NCBI RefSeq assembly: GCF_900105985.1
Contig: NZ_FNUB01000004.1
Coordinates: forward strand, 347,501 to 411,500
Source: Tenacibaculum sp. MAR_2010_89
GTDB lineage: Bacteria; Bacteroidota; Bacteroidia; Flavobacteriales; Flavobacteriaceae
Reading direction: 5' to 3'
Length of the DNA: 64,000 nt
Part shown: positions 8,442-18,621 of the stretch, one piece after another
How positions within the stretch are numbered: position 1 is the stretch's first letter
Layout: each line of letters opens with the position of its first letter
Made by a program: the position numbers and the translations under genes
The notes under the pieces: model-generated
Seen by the model: only the letters and a program-made list of their open reading frames with translations
What the model was told of the DNA's origin: nothing
Databases searched by the model: none

Positions 8442-9429
8442 AAAAATCTATCACTAAAATTATAATTATTCCTATAATTACAAAACCTATTGAAATCCAC
8501 GTTTCTTTATCCTGTATATCTGGAATGTAACGTTGATAATTTTCTACTATTTTATTTCCTTTTTTATCAAGTAAAAATGTTGCTTCTGTAGTTTTATAAA
8601 TTGTTTTTTTCCATGGCCAAACGATTCCTAATGAACCAGTAATGAATCCTATAATAACGGCAGTAACTATTTGATGCCATCGTTTTAATACATATCCTAA
8701 TATATGCGATATGGAAACTAACCCGAAAGCAGAACCAGCTGTAAAAACGGCTATAATTTTAAGATATCTAACTTTAACAGCATCTTTAAGCACCTCAAAA
8801 TTTCCTGAAAATAAATTTGCAACTACATTTCCAAACACGTTTACACTATCAACTAAAAGCAATACATAATTACCTAGTAATATTAAAATAAAAGAACCTG
8901 AAAGTCCAGGTAAGGTCATTCCAGAAACACCAATTATTCCACATAAAAAAACAAACCAAAGGTTATCGTTTTCTTTTGCAGGCGTCATAAAACTTATACC
9001 TATTCCTATTGAGACACCTATTAATAAACCTACAATGTTTTTAAGTTCCCACTTACCAAAATCTTTAGAGATATAATAAATTGATCCTAAAATCATTCCA
9101 AAAAACCAAGCCCAAACATACTGCTCATAGTTTTTCAAAAAATAATCTAGTAGTAAAGAAATACTAAAATAGCTAAACATACTACCTAGCATTACTAATA
9201 CCAAGAATTGTAAATTGGTATAACGTGCAAAACTTTTTAAACGGCCTGTTAATAATAGCTTAAATGCCTTTCCGTTTATTCGTTGAAACGTAAAAATGAG
9301 TTCTTCATAAAAACCCATAACAAAAGCAACCATACCACCAGAAACGCCAGGAACCTTATTTGCTCCTCCCATTGCCAATCCTTTTAAAAACAAATTGACT
9401 TTTTGAATAAATGTTCGTTCTTTTTGCAT
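8422..9429 (-). CDS. DUF368 membrane protein, probable undecaprenyl-phosphate translocase (copy 2)
   Basis: 335 residues with about eight to ten hydrophobic segments. The DUF368 signature GANKVPGVSGGMVAFVMGFYEEL is near residues 19-41 and a related GMTLPGLSGSFILILLG motif recurs near 167-190, giving the inverted-repeat look of the family. DUF368 proteins (PopT) have been linked experimentally in other bacteria to recycling undecaprenyl phosphate across the inner membrane; applying that role here is inference from family. It lies between a paralogue and aroE on the minus strand and overlaps aroE. Confidence 0.88.
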   Translation of the reverse strand: MQKERTFIQKVNLFLKGLAMGGANKVPGVSGGMVAFVMGFYEELIFTFQRINGKAFKLLLTGRLKSFARYTNLQFLVLVMLGSMFSYFSISLLLDYFLKNYEQYVWAWFFGMILGSIYYISKDFGKWELKNIVGLLIGVSIGIGISFMTPAKENDNLWFVFLCGIIGVSGMTLPGLSGSFILILLGNYVLLLVDSVNVFGNVVANLFSGNFEVLKDAVKVRYLKIIAVFTAGSAFGLVSISHILGYVLKRWHQIVTAVIIGFITGSLGIVWPWKKTIYKTTEATFLLDKKGNKIVENYQRYIPDIQDKETWISIGFVIIGIIIILVIDFYGRKRK

Positions 9430-9467
9430 GTAGCTTAATTAGAAAAAACTAAAGTACAGTTTTTCTA

Positions 9468-10388
9468 CTACTTTTTTACGGCTAATTTCTCTAATAATAA
9501 GATTAAACCAAAACCAACAATTGCTAAGATTAATGCATTGATTAATTGAGGTTCACCATTAAAATTTTGTGGCAAAATACTTTTCTCTAGAAGAGGCTTT
9601 ACCACCCCATGCCTATCAGTATATGTTGAAATTATACTTTTCCATGGCCATACCTTATTCAATGACCCCAACATAAGTCCAGTTAAAGCTATCAACATTT
9701 CGTTTTTATAATTAGCAAATAACCATTTTAATAGTTTAGAGAAAGTAGTTAATCCTACAATAACTCCAATTATTATTGCTGAAATAATTTTCAAATCTTT
9801 GTTCGTTAAAGCTGTCATTACTAATGGGTAAACACCTATTAATAATAATATATAAGAACCTGATATCCCTGGAAGTATCATGGCACATGAGGCTATTGCA
9901 CCAGAGAATATTAAAAATAAATAACTAGCTTCCTGGCCACTAGTAGAGGGAACTACAGTAATAAAATAACCAAATCCAATCATTAATAGGCCAATAATTA
10001 TACTTACAACATTCCACTTCTCTACTTGTTTAGCTATGTATAATATGCTTGCTAACACTAAGCCAAAAAAGAAAGACCATAACAAAATTGGCTTGTGTTC
10101 CAACAACCATTTAATTGCTTTTGCTAAAGAAACAATACTAGTAAGAATACCAATAAAAAGTGCAGCTAAAAAACTACCATTCAACTGATTCCAAGCTTTT
10201 TTTAGCCCTTCTTTTTTTAGTGTTTGAAATAAACTTAGATTTATATTACTTATAGAACTTAGTAACTCTTCATAAATACCCGAAATAAAAGCTATAGTTC
10301 CTCCAGAAACTCCAGGAACTACATCTGCTGCTCCCATTCCCATTCCTTTTAACCCAATGATTAAATAATCTTTTATTGTTCTACTCAT
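9468..10388 (-). CDS. DUF368 membrane protein, probable undecaprenyl-phosphate translocase (copy 1)
   Basis: 306 residues, polytopic. It carries the same two motifs as its neighbour: GAADVVPGVSGGTIAFISGIYEEL near the start and AMILPGISGSYILLLIGVY in the middle. It lies 38 bases upstream of the second DUF368 gene and 10 bases downstream of tamB, so all three envelope genes plus aroE and the DUF349 gene probably form one transcript. The paralogues share motifs but are otherwise clearly diverged, so the duplication looks old. Confidence 0.9.
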   Translation of the reverse strand: MSRTIKDYLIIGLKGMGMGAADVVPGVSGGTIAFISGIYEELLSSISNINLSLFQTLKKEGLKKAWNQLNGSFLAALFIGILTSIVSLAKAIKWLLEHKPILLWSFFFGLVLASILYIAKQVEKWNVVSIIIGLLMIGFGYFITVVPSTSGQEASYLFLIFSGAIASCAMILPGISGSYILLLIGVYPLVMTALTNKDLKIISAIIIGVIVGLTTFSKLLKWLFANYKNEMLIALTGLMLGSLNKVWPWKSIISTYTDRHGVVKPLLEKSILPQNFNGEPQLINALILAIVGFGLILLLEKLAVKK

Positions 10389-10398
10389 GTATAGTTAG

Positions 10399-13300
10399 TT
10401 ATTTATCTTTCTTTTTAGTTGATTTAAAATGTATTAATTTTTTCTTCTTTTTAGCAATGGTATCTTTTTTCTCTTCTTTCTTTTTCTTCTTCTTTTTTAG
10501 GCCTAACTTTTCTCCTAACTCTGACAAGTTATTAAAATTAACTTGGTAAGATAATCCAACCCCTTGAGTATACCCTTCTTCGTCAGTAGAATATTGCACA
10601 TCATTTTGTCTATTAAAAACAGTTCCTCTAAAATTACCTTCTTCATTAAGTAATACTTCTACTTTTACTTCTCCAACAACACTTGTTTGAGTATTTGCTC
10701 CTACAGGAACACCTACTTTCCCATTTACAATTACCCTATTGCTCAACTGAGTACTTACTGATACATCAACTTGATCATCACTATTTAAATTATCAACATT
10801 ACTTCTATCTCCTTGGGTGTACCCAACCCCAACCTGAAATTTATTGTCTTTACTATTTAGCATATTAGACAAAATACTTGAAGCTATTTCTGATGCAGTT
10901 CCTGTTAAACCTGATGTTGCACTATTCCCTATAGCTTCATCATTATAAAATGTTCCAAAAGCTAATAAAAATGAAAAGTGTTGCATCTTCGTATTTAAAT
11001 CATTTTCATTTAAAATAAACTCTAACTCAGAACTCACTGTTGAATTAGCATTGGGTATTTTAATATCAAACTCTTGCTTTGAATTAAATAAACCTCCTGT
11101 AATTTTTGTGTATAAATCTATAGGTATCTTTCGAGTAGAATTTACATTATCTAATACTTGTGCCGGATTCGCTTTTGTTCTATACACAGCAGTTATATCA
11201 AGTTCAGCATCGTATGGATTACCACTCCAAGATATAGTACCTCCTTTTTGCACTACAAACGGCTTATTTATACCAGCATATTTAAAATTATACAATCCGT
11301 TATCAACTGTAAAATCACCAAACATATTAAACTTACCACGAGTATCAATATCTATAAATAAATTACCTTGTCCGCTACCCCTTAGCTCACTACCTGATAC
11401 CTTATCAATTACCACTTGTGCTATTGCATCTTTTGTTACATCAAGCCTTATTTTTAAATCTAATCCTTTAATATCATCTATTAACTTACTCTTTTCATCT
11501 TTAACAACTCCTCTTTTTTCAAAATGAATTAACTTATAATTATCTATCATTTTAATATCACTCAAAGGAATAACAAACTTAGTTCCTGGTTGCGTACTTC
11601 CGTTTACATCAATATCTAAGTTACTTGTAACTCCTCTTATTTCAGCCCTTCCCTTTAAAAATCCAGTTCCATAATATTGTACTTCCTCGCTTTCTTCTGT
11701 ATCTAAAATCAATAAATTATCAGTGTTAATATTTAGATTCATAAACCACAAATCAAAATTTTGATGTGCAATATACCCTGATAGAGCACCTTGTGTTTTA
11801 TGCTTAATATCTTCTAAAATTACATCATCTAATTTAAATTGTTGTCCCTCTAAATCAATTCTAGTATTTCCTTTAAGATCAAAATCCACGTTCAAATAAG
11901 GAAAAGCCAATCCTGCATTTTTTAAATCTAAATACCCATCAAAATCTGGATTTCTTAAAAAACCAGTAGCCGTAAAATTCCCTGTAACCTCTCCTCTTAA
12001 TTTTGAAAGCACCTCACCTCCTAACGGACTAAATGCAGCTATTTTATACTCTTCTAAAGCTATATTTAAATCTACAGTTGGTCGTTTTTTACTAAAATCT
12101 AATCCTCCCGTTGCTGAAATACTCTTTGCCTTATCGGTAGAAAGTAACATATTTACCTTGTACTTTTCATACGAATTATCCCCAGTAATATCTAACGTTA
12201 GATCTCCTTGTTCAAAATCATTAATCTTAAAATCTTTAATTAATAAATTTGCTTTAGGACTTAACTTATCTTCGTTCTGTTTAAAATCTACAAGTCCATT
12301 AACCTCTCCATTTAACTTTAAACTATCAATAGAAGGTAAAAAACTTTCTAACTTTACTTTTGTGAAATTCGCTTGTAAATCTTTATAATTAGATCCCTTT
12401 ATAGCTCCTTTCAATGCTATTTTTTGATCATTAGATTGAAAAACAAAAGGGCTGATTATAAAATCGTTCTCTTTTAAATTAAAAGTAACCTTATTTTCTT
12501 TATTACTCGTTGGATTTATTACCCAATCAAAACCTTTATAATTTAACATTGATTTTTGTACACCAACAACCCACTTTTGGTCTTTATCAATTGTATAATA
12601 AAAATCTAAATTGAAATCTTCTTCATAATTTTTCCCTCCTTTAAATTCTGATTTAAAAAATAGTGTATCATTTTGCGTTCTATTAATTAAATTCAATTTT
12701 TCAATATCATAATATTTAGAATCTATTTTACCTGCAATTAAGTGAGTATTATAAAGTGGATTTTTATTATTTAATCGTAATAAAACATTATCTATTAAAT
12801 TTCCATAGGCATTAATTTCTGGAGATGAAAAAGTAAGCTTTAACGAGTTTTCATTTGATTTTATTTTTCCTTTCAAGCGTGTATTTTTACCTATTGATAT
12901 TTCAGGTAAAAAGACATCAATTATTTGATTATAAATAGTAAAATCGAAATCTAAAAATTGATTTGGGGTAACTTTAAAAGGCTCATAATTTGTATACACG
13001 CTTCCCAATGCGTTTTGTGTAACTAAAGACAATTCATTAAATAAAAATTTACCTTTTAATTTACCTTTTACAATATCTTCTGAATTTACTTCTATTGTTT
13101 TAATACTGTCTTTTACAGCAGAACTTATATCAAACTTTTTAAAGGTATACGACTGTTTTTGATTTTTATAAACAAAGTTTTTAAATGTTGCTTTTCCTAC
13201 AATATCATCAAAAGTATTTCCTGAAACATTAAGTTTCACTTTTCCTTTTAATTCTGCTATGTTATCTCTAGTAAATAAATTTGTTTTTTTAAGATCAATT

Positions 13301-14808
13301 TTATCAATATCAGCCTCAAAATCAAACTTATTGATTGCTGAAGAGAAGTCAGCTAACCCTTCAAATTTCATTTTAAAGTTATCATCTTCAGAGCTTAAAA
13401 ACCCATCAAATTTCTTATTTTGAAATTGGCCGTTTACACTTAAGTTTTTATACTGGTATTTATTAAAATCAAGAGTGCTAATATTTCCTATAATGGTTGT
13501 ATTAATATTATCTACGTTGAAACCACTTCCATTCACATCTGCTTTTAATGATATTTTACCCAATAATGGGTCATTAGCAAAAACACCTAAATCAAAATCT
13601 ATGAATTCTACCTCACCTACATAAGCAGCTTCGTCAATGTTATCTATATTGGTAAGTTGTAAGTCAGAAATAGTTGATCCTATCTCAGAATCTACTGACA
13701 ACGTAGCTTCCATTTGCTCAGGGGTAACTTTAACTAATCCAGACATTGTAAAGTTTCCTAATCGTTGAAACTCGGTTGGTAATGTTTTTCCTAATAAATT
13801 AGGAAGTACACTTTTTAATTGAAAATAATTGGCTGTAACATTTTCTAGATCCCCATCAAAAATAAAACCTCTACCCGTATTTAAAGCATTTACAAAACCA
13901 AGATCTCCAATAATTCTCATTCCTCGTTTAGATCTTAACTTTACATTACTTGCACTAAAATTATTTAAAACTCCATCAATAGTACCTGTAAAATACATTA
14001 CATCACTACCTCTAAGCTCTTTATATAATTTATTTAAATCTTTAGCAGCAAGTGCACTTTTATCAAAAACAGCTTTAATCTGGACTTTATCAGAGAAATC
14101 AACTAAATCCTTTCTATTATATGTGAATTTTATGTTAGCTTTTAATACAGACTCATTATCAGTTTCTATAACCGTATCATCAAACAACATATGTGTTTTC
14201 GTATACTTAAAATTAGTAGTTAAGTTAGTTATGTTTACACCTCTATTATCAGTAAGGTACATTTTTTTGATATCCATAGAAACATCTGGACCAACTACAG
14301 AGAAGTCTTGTAAATTACCTCCTCCATTAAATGCTGCAAATTGTAGAGCATCTTTTTTATTATAATCAAACAACTTAAATGTTAAGTCTTTTAATTGAAT
14401 ATTATTACTTCTTAAAATAAATGGTGTTGATAAACTATCTTTAGGTTTTCCATCTTCAAAACTGTCAATAAAAATGGACATATTATCATTATTCTCATCT
14501 TTATACGTTTTCATGTAAAAATGAATTCCACTAAGAGAAGCTGCCCCTAAATCTATTTTATTATCTAAAACCTTTTTAGCGTTTTGTATAGATGTACTTA
14601 AGTTTTTAACAAAAATAAGAGTATCTTGATGATGATCTCTAATTTCAATTCCTTTTAATTGTACACTACCTAACCAAGATAAATCTATTTTTTTTACTAC
14701 TATATTGGTACCATAACTTTCATTTATACTTTTTGTAGCATAGCTTCCTAGTTTACTTTGCACCGCTGGTATCGACAAGAAAAACATAAGCAACAACAAA
14801 AAAAGCAC
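10399..14808 (-). CDS. tamB: TamB-like translocation/assembly module protein
   Basis: At least 1469 residues. The N-terminus is a hydrophobic anchor, the bulk is a long beta-rich region typical of AsmA/TamB bridge proteins, and the last ~350 residues form the conserved TamB C-terminal domain (DFTVDNGLYNFKYAGINKPFVVQKGGTISWSGNPYDAELDITAVY region). The extreme C-terminus is a Lys-rich tail (poly-Lys/Glu). TamB-type proteins span the periplasm and act in lipid transport or outer-membrane assembly. The GTG at 14808 is the first standard start, but the frame stays open to 14878 and encodes the basic segment KKIRKIIFRTVKY just before the anchor with no ATG/GTG/TTG, so the real start may be a rare codon further upstream. 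Confidence 0.9.
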   Translation of the reverse strand: MLFLLLLMFFLSIPAVQSKLGSYATKSINESYGTNIVVKKIDLSWLGSVQLKGIEIRDHHQDTLIFVKNLSTSIQNAKKVLDNKIDLGAASLSGIHFYMKTYKDENNDNMSIFIDSFEDGKPKDSLSTPFILRSNNIQLKDLTFKLFDYNKKDALQFAAFNGGGNLQDFSVVGPDVSMDIKKMYLTDNRGVNITNLTTNFKYTKTHMLFDDTVIETDNESVLKANIKFTYNRKDLVDFSDKVQIKAVFDKSALAAKDLNKLYKELRGSDVMYFTGTIDGVLNNFSASNVKLRSKRGMRIIGDLGFVNALNTGRGFIFDGDLENVTANYFQLKSVLPNLLGKTLPTEFQRLGNFTMSGLVKVTPEQMEATLSVDSEIGSTISDLQLTNIDNIDEAAYVGEVEFIDFDLGVFANDPLLGKISLKADVNGSGFNVDNINTTIIGNISTLDFNKYQYKNLSVNGQFQNKKFDGFLSSEDDNFKMKFEGLADFSSAINKFDFEADIDKIDLKKTNLFTRDNIAELKGKVKLNVSGNTFDDIVGKATFKNFVYKNQKQSYTFKKFDISSAVKDSIKTIEVNSEDIVKGKLKGKFLFNELSLVTQNALGSVYTNYEPFKVTPNQFLDFDFTIYNQIIDVFLPEISIGKNTRLKGKIKSNENSLKLTFSSPEINAYGNLIDNVLLRLNNKNPLYNTHLIAGKIDSKYYDIEKLNLINRTQNDTLFFKSEFKGGKNYEEDFNLDFYYTIDKDQKWVVGVQKSMLNYKGFDWVINPTSNKENKVTFNLKENDFIISPFVFQSNDQKIALKGAIKGSNYKDLQANFTKVKLESFLPSIDSLKLNGEVNGLVDFKQNEDKLSPKANLLIKDFKINDFEQGDLTLDITGDNSYEKYKVNMLLSTDKAKSISATGGLDFSKKRPTVDLNIALEEYKIAAFSPLGGEVLSKLRGEVTGNFTATGFLRNPDFDGYLDLKNAGLAFPYLNVDFDLKGNTRIDLEGQQFKLDDVILEDIKHKTQGALSGYIAHQNFDLWFMNLNINTDNLLILDTEESEEVQYYGTGFLKGRAEIRGVTSNLDIDVNGSTQPGTKFVIPLSDIKMIDNYKLIHFEKRGVVKDEKSKLIDDIKGLDLKIRLDVTKDAIAQVVIDKVSGSELRGSGQGNLFIDIDTRGKFNMFGDFTVDNGLYNFKYAGINKPFVVQKGGTISWSGNPYDAELDITAVYRTKANPAQVLDNVNSTRKIPIDLYTKITGGLFNSKQEFDIKIPNANSTVSSELEFILNENDLNTKMQHFSFLLAFGTFYNDEAIGNSATSGLTGTASEIASSILSNMLNSKDNKFQVGVGYTQGDRSNVDNLNSDDQVDVSVSTQLSNRVIVNGKVGVPVGANTQTSVVGEVKVEVLLNEEGNFRGTVFNRQNDVQYSTDEEGYTQGVGLSYQVNFNNLSELGEKLGLKKKKKKKEEKKDTIAKKKKKLIHFKSTKKKDK

Positions 14809-14989
14809 AACGTACTTTACTGTTCTAAATATTATTTTTCTTATTTTTTTTATAATAAAATTTTTAGTGAAAACAATTTAACAAAAGTAACTAGCAAACC
14901 CCAAAAATCTTGCCTTATTGCAAAGAAAATTCGATTTTAACGAATTTCTAACGCATTATGAATATTTTTGCTCTTTAATTCTTTTTAAT

Positions 14990-16018
14990 TTGAGCACTAA
15001 AAACATTTATATTTTAGGTATTGAAAGCTCTTGTGACGACACAAGTGCTGCTGTTATTTGTAATGGTAAAGTTTTAAGCAATGTAGTTGCCAACCAAGAA
15101 ATACATGCCAAATACGGCGGTGTTGTTCCTGAATTAGCTTCAAGAGCTCACCAACAAAACATTGTTCCAGTTGTACAGCAAGCTATAGAACAAGCTGGTA
15201 TTACTAAAGAAGACTTAAACTCAATTGCTTTTACAAGAGGTCCTGGATTAATGGGGTCTTTACTTGTAGGTACTTCTTTTGCAAAATCATTAGCTTTAGG
15301 TTTAAACATTCCTTTGATAGATGTTAATCATATGCAGGCACATATTTTAGCTCACTTTATAGAAGAAGAAGGTTGTAAAATACCGCCATTTCCTTTTGTT
15401 TGTTTAACCATTAGTGGAGGCCATACTCAAATTGTTAAAATCACTAATCATTTTGAAATGGAAATTCTTGGTGAAACTATAGATGATGCAGTTGGAGAAG
15501 CCTTTGATAAATCGGCAAAAATATTAGGACTCCCTTATCCAGGTGGTCCATTAATTGATAAATATGCTCAACTTGGAGACCCAAAAGCGTTTAAATTTAC
15601 AAAACCTAAAGTAGGTGAGTTAGATTTTAGTTTTAGTGGTTTAAAAACTGGGATTTTATATTTCATTCAACGAAATGTAAAAGAGAATCCTGATTTTATT
15701 AAAGAAAATTTACATGATATTTGTGCTTCAATCCAATATACAATTATTGAAATTTTAATGGAGAAGCTTAAAAATGCAGTAAAACATACTAATATTAAGC
15801 ATATAGCAATAGCTGGAGGAGTTTCCGCAAATTCTGAAATTAGAAAACGCCTACAGTTAGCAGAGAAGCATTGGGGCTGGACTACTTATATTCCTAATTT
15901 TGAATACACAACTGATAATGCTGCAATGATTGCTATTACTGGTTATTTAAAATATCTAAACAAAAACTACGCTGATGTTTTTGTTACAGCGAAAGCTAGA
16001 CTAAAAGTTACTGAATAA
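14990..16018 (+). CDS. tsaD: tRNA N6-adenosine threonylcarbamoyltransferase
   Basis: 342 residues from the TTG at 14990; an upstream TTG at 14918 would add 24 residues not seen in the family. TsaD transfers the threonylcarbamoyl group to A37 of ANN-decoding tRNAs. Visible signatures: ILGIESSCDDTSAAV at the start, TRGPGLMGSLLVG, the metal-binding HMQAHILAHF (HxxxH), ISGGHTQIV, GEAFDKSAKILGLPYPGGP, and AGGVSANSEIRKRL near the end. It is divergent from tamB and 3 bases ahead of the sulfatase gene. Confidence 0.96.
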   Translation: MSTKNIYILGIESSCDDTSAAVICNGKVLSNVVANQEIHAKYGGVVPELASRAHQQNIVPVVQQAIEQAGITKEDLNSIAFTRGPGLMGSLLVGTSFAKSLALGLNIPLIDVNHMQAHILAHFIEEEGCKIPPFPFVCLTISGGHTQIVKITNHFEMEILGETIDDAVGEAFDKSAKILGLPYPGGPLIDKYAQLGDPKAFKFTKPKVGELDFSFSGLKTGILYFIQRNVKENPDFIKENLHDICASIQYTIIEILMEKLKNAVKHTNIKHIAIAGGVSANSEIRKRLQLAEKHWGWTTYIPNFEYTTDNAAMIAITGYLKYLNKNYADVFVTAKARLKVTE

Positions 16019-16021
16019 ACT

Positions 16022-17872
16022 ATGAAATCACTAAAAAACAGACTTTCACTTAGCTTTAATTATTTTGTATTATGGCTGCTCTATTTTTCTTTTTCTCGTT
16101 TTTTATTTTTAGCTTTTTATTACGATAAAACTTTTGATCTTGATTTTATTACCATCTTAAAAACATTTTTACATGGATTAAAATTGGATGCTTCATTTTC
16201 AGGTTATCTATCTTTAATTCCTTTTTTGATTTTTTTATTCTCAATTTGGATTCCTAAAAAAATAGTTGCTTTATTAATTAAAAGCTATACCTACCCTGTT
16301 ATATTTATAATTAACTTATTTATGTTAATTGATATAGTTTTGTATAAATCGTGGGGAGTTCGTATTGATTCTACTTTACTAACTTACATCAACACTCCAA
16401 AAATAATGCTTGCTTCTGTATCTGCAACGATGTTAATTGGCGTAATTATTATTTGGCTTGTCATTTCTGGTTTCACAACTTATCTTTTCAATAAAAAACT
16501 AACGACTCTTTTTAATAATTTAGAAAAAGGAAAAATATGGGAAACTCCTATTTTTTTAGTTTTATTTGCTGCTCTTATACTTCCAATTAGAGGCGGTGTT
16601 CAAACTATACCTATAAACCAAAGTAATGTTTATTTTTCTAAACACATGTTTGCTAATCACGCAGCAGTTAATTTTATATGGAATTTTTCTAACACATTAA
16701 CTCACAAAACAGAAGACACAAATCCATATCAAAATTTCAGTTCTAATAATGCTACAGAGATAATTGATAAAACAAGGAATCAACTATTAGCTAGTAATGA
16801 TACGATATTAAAAACATCGAAACCAAATGTTATTTTAATTATTTGGGAAAGTTTATCTGCTAAAGCTGTAGGTGCATTAGGAGGAGAACCTAATGTTACA
16901 GAAAACCTAAATCAATTAGCAAAAGAAGGGATTTTATTTACTAATTTTTATGGAAATGGAGATAGAACAGATAAAGGTTTAGTTGCTGTTTTAAGCGGTT
17001 ATTATCCTCAACCAACTTTAAGTATTATTAAAATGCCACACAAAACAAGAAAACTTCCAATGTTAACTAAGGAAATGAAAAACTTAGGTTACAATACAGC
17101 TTTTTACTATGGTGGTGATACTAATTTTGGTAATATGAATACCTATTTAAGAAATGGGGATATTGATTTCATGCTTGATGGTAGTGCTTTTGATAAAGAA
17201 AATTGGAATTCAAAATGGGGAGCACATGATCATATTTTCTTAGATCGCGTTATGAAAGATTTATCTAAACCTCAACTAGAAAAACCTTTTTTCAAAGTAG
17301 CTTTAACATTAACCAGTCATGAACCTTATGAATTTCCTGACACCTATAAATTTGGAAAAAATTCAGAAGAAAATCTTTATAAAAGTGCACAAGCATATAC
17401 TGACAAAGCAATTGGAAAATTTATTTCTGATGCCAAAAAACAACCTTGGTGGGACAATACATTAGTTGTGATTATGTCTGACCACGGACATCCACTACCT
17501 AAACATAAAGGATATTTTAACTCTCCTAAAAAATTCCAAATTCCAATGGTTTGGTTAGGAGGAGCTCTTGCTAAAAAAGGGTATACTGTTGATAATTTCG
17601 GTTCACAAATTGATTTCTCATACACGTTAACTCATTTATTAAAAGGGAATGCTAGCCAGTTTAAATTCAGCAAGCATCTTTTTAATAATTCTGAGGAACA
17701 ATACATTCATTATATTTTTAATAAAGGTTTTGGTACTGTAGGGAAAAATGGAAGTTTTGTGTATGATTATGTAAGTAATAAACCTGTATTACAAGAAGGA
17801 AATTATAAAACATTAGACTCTTTGGGTAAAGCCATAACTCAAGAAGCTTATCAAGATTTCCTAAACAAATAA
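16022..17872 (+). CDS. LTA synthase family sulfatase-fold membrane enzyme
   Basis: 616 residues. Residues 1-200 hold five or so transmembrane helices; the rest is a periplasmic alkaline-phosphatase/sulfatase fold: NVILIIWESLSAKAVGALGG (metal Glu), NGDRTDKGLVAVLSG (nucleophile Thr near 318), WGAHDHIFLDRV, and VIMSDHGHPLPKHKG (metal Asp/His pair). The Thr nucleophile and membrane anchor place it with LtaS/phosphoglycerol or phosphoethanolamine transferases rather than true sulfatases. In Gram-negative Bacteroidota the product is not teichoic acid; transfer of a head group to lipids or glycans is the likely activity. It starts 3 bases after tsaD. Confidence 0.9.
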   Translation: MKSLKNRLSLSFNYFVLWLLYFSFSRFLFLAFYYDKTFDLDFITILKTFLHGLKLDASFSGYLSLIPFLIFLFSIWIPKKIVALLIKSYTYPVIFIINLFMLIDIVLYKSWGVRIDSTLLTYINTPKIMLASVSATMLIGVIIIWLVISGFTTYLFNKKLTTLFNNLEKGKIWETPIFLVLFAALILPIRGGVQTIPINQSNVYFSKHMFANHAAVNFIWNFSNTLTHKTEDTNPYQNFSSNNATEIIDKTRNQLLASNDTILKTSKPNVILIIWESLSAKAVGALGGEPNVTENLNQLAKEGILFTNFYGNGDRTDKGLVAVLSGYYPQPTLSIIKMPHKTRKLPMLTKEMKNLGYNTAFYYGGDTNFGNMNTYLRNGDIDFMLDGSAFDKENWNSKWGAHDHIFLDRVMKDLSKPQLEKPFFKVALTLTSHEPYEFPDTYKFGKNSEENLYKSAQAYTDKAIGKFISDAKKQPWWDNTLVVIMSDHGHPLPKHKGYFNSPKKFQIPMVWLGGALAKKGYTVDNFGSQIDFSYTLTHLLKGNASQFKFSKHLFNNSEEQYIHYIFNKGFGTVGKNGSFVYDYVSNKPVLQEGNYKTLDSLGKAITQEAYQDFLNK

Positions 17873-17946
17873 GCTCCTATTGATTTTTAATTAATTTCAA
17901 TTATCTTAGCTATAGCTAGACTAATATAACTTAATCTAAAAACTTT

Positions 17947-18558
17947 ATGGAAAACGCAATTGAACCTTCTATATCAAAAACACATAATGATCGTGTATTG
18001 CTCCCTTTTCAGTTTGATGTAAGCAAAATGCTGAAAGAATTTGAAGATTTAAAACAGCAGCATTTAATTAAGTATGAATATTATGATACAATTCCTTTAA
18101 GAGCCCCAGCGCATATTGTAGACAAATCATTACCATTCCCCCCTCCAGCCGATGATTACGCTGATGGTTCTTGGACAGATTGGCTCGACACTACTGAGCT
18201 TAAAGAATCTCCTTATTTAACTAGTATTGTAAATACTTTTAAGGAACACACAAAAGTAACACTCGTTAGGTTACTTCGCTTAGCTCCTGGTGCTGTAGTT
18301 AAAGAACATAACGATCCAACATTAGCTCTTGAAATAGAAAAATCTGTAGTACGCCTTACCATACCTATTTTTGGTAATGATGATGTTACCTTTTATTTAA
18401 ATAATACTCCTGTAGCAATGCAACCGGGTGAATGTTGGTATTTAAAACTAAATGATCCTCATAAAATAACCAACTACGGAAAAACTGAACGTGTAAATTT
18501 AACTATTGATATGATTCCTAATAACTGGTTAAGGAACATCATAAAAAAAGCAAATTAA
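17947..18558 (+). CDS. aspartyl/asparaginyl beta-hydroxylase-like dioxygenase
   Basis: 203 residues, no signal peptide. A cupin-type Fe(II)/2-oxoglutarate core is visible: VRLLRLAPGAVVKEHND (HxD metal ligands in EHND), VVRLTIPIFGNDDVTFYLNN, PGECWYLKLNDPHKITNYG (second His) and ERVNLTIDM with an Arg suited to bind 2-oxoglutarate. The length fits small bacterial members of the family, whose substrates are mostly unknown. It has its own upstream gap of 74 bases and a terminator directly after. Confidence 0.87.
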   Translation: MENAIEPSISKTHNDRVLLPFQFDVSKMLKEFEDLKQQHLIKYEYYDTIPLRAPAHIVDKSLPFPPPADDYADGSWTDWLDTTELKESPYLTSIVNTFKEHTKVTLVRLLRLAPGAVVKEHNDPTLALEIEKSVVRLTIPIFGNDDVTFYLNNTPVAMQPGECWYLKLNDPHKITNYGKTERVNLTIDMIPNNWLRNIIKKAN

Positions 18559-18566
18559 ACCAACAT

Positions 18567-18598
18567 AAAACCCCGAACTTTTAAGTTCAGGGTTTTAT
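18567..18598. terminator. terminator between convergent genes
   Basis: AAAACCC-GAACTT pairs with AAGTTC-GGGTTTT with one internal mismatch, flanked by A and T runs. It can serve the beta-hydroxylase gene (plus) and the thioredoxin-fold gene (minus). Confidence 0.8.
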
Positions 18599-18621
18599 AT
18601 TTTTATGCTATAAATAAGATA

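Noticed and set aside
13829..14365. 178-codon open frame on the plus strand inside tamB
   Set aside because: It is an antisense shadow of a well-supported gene and has no domain pattern or independent promoter.
14918..14989. Upstream TTG start of tsaD
   Set aside because: The 24 added residues are not part of the family, which begins just before ILGIESSCDD; TTG at 14990 fits the known length.
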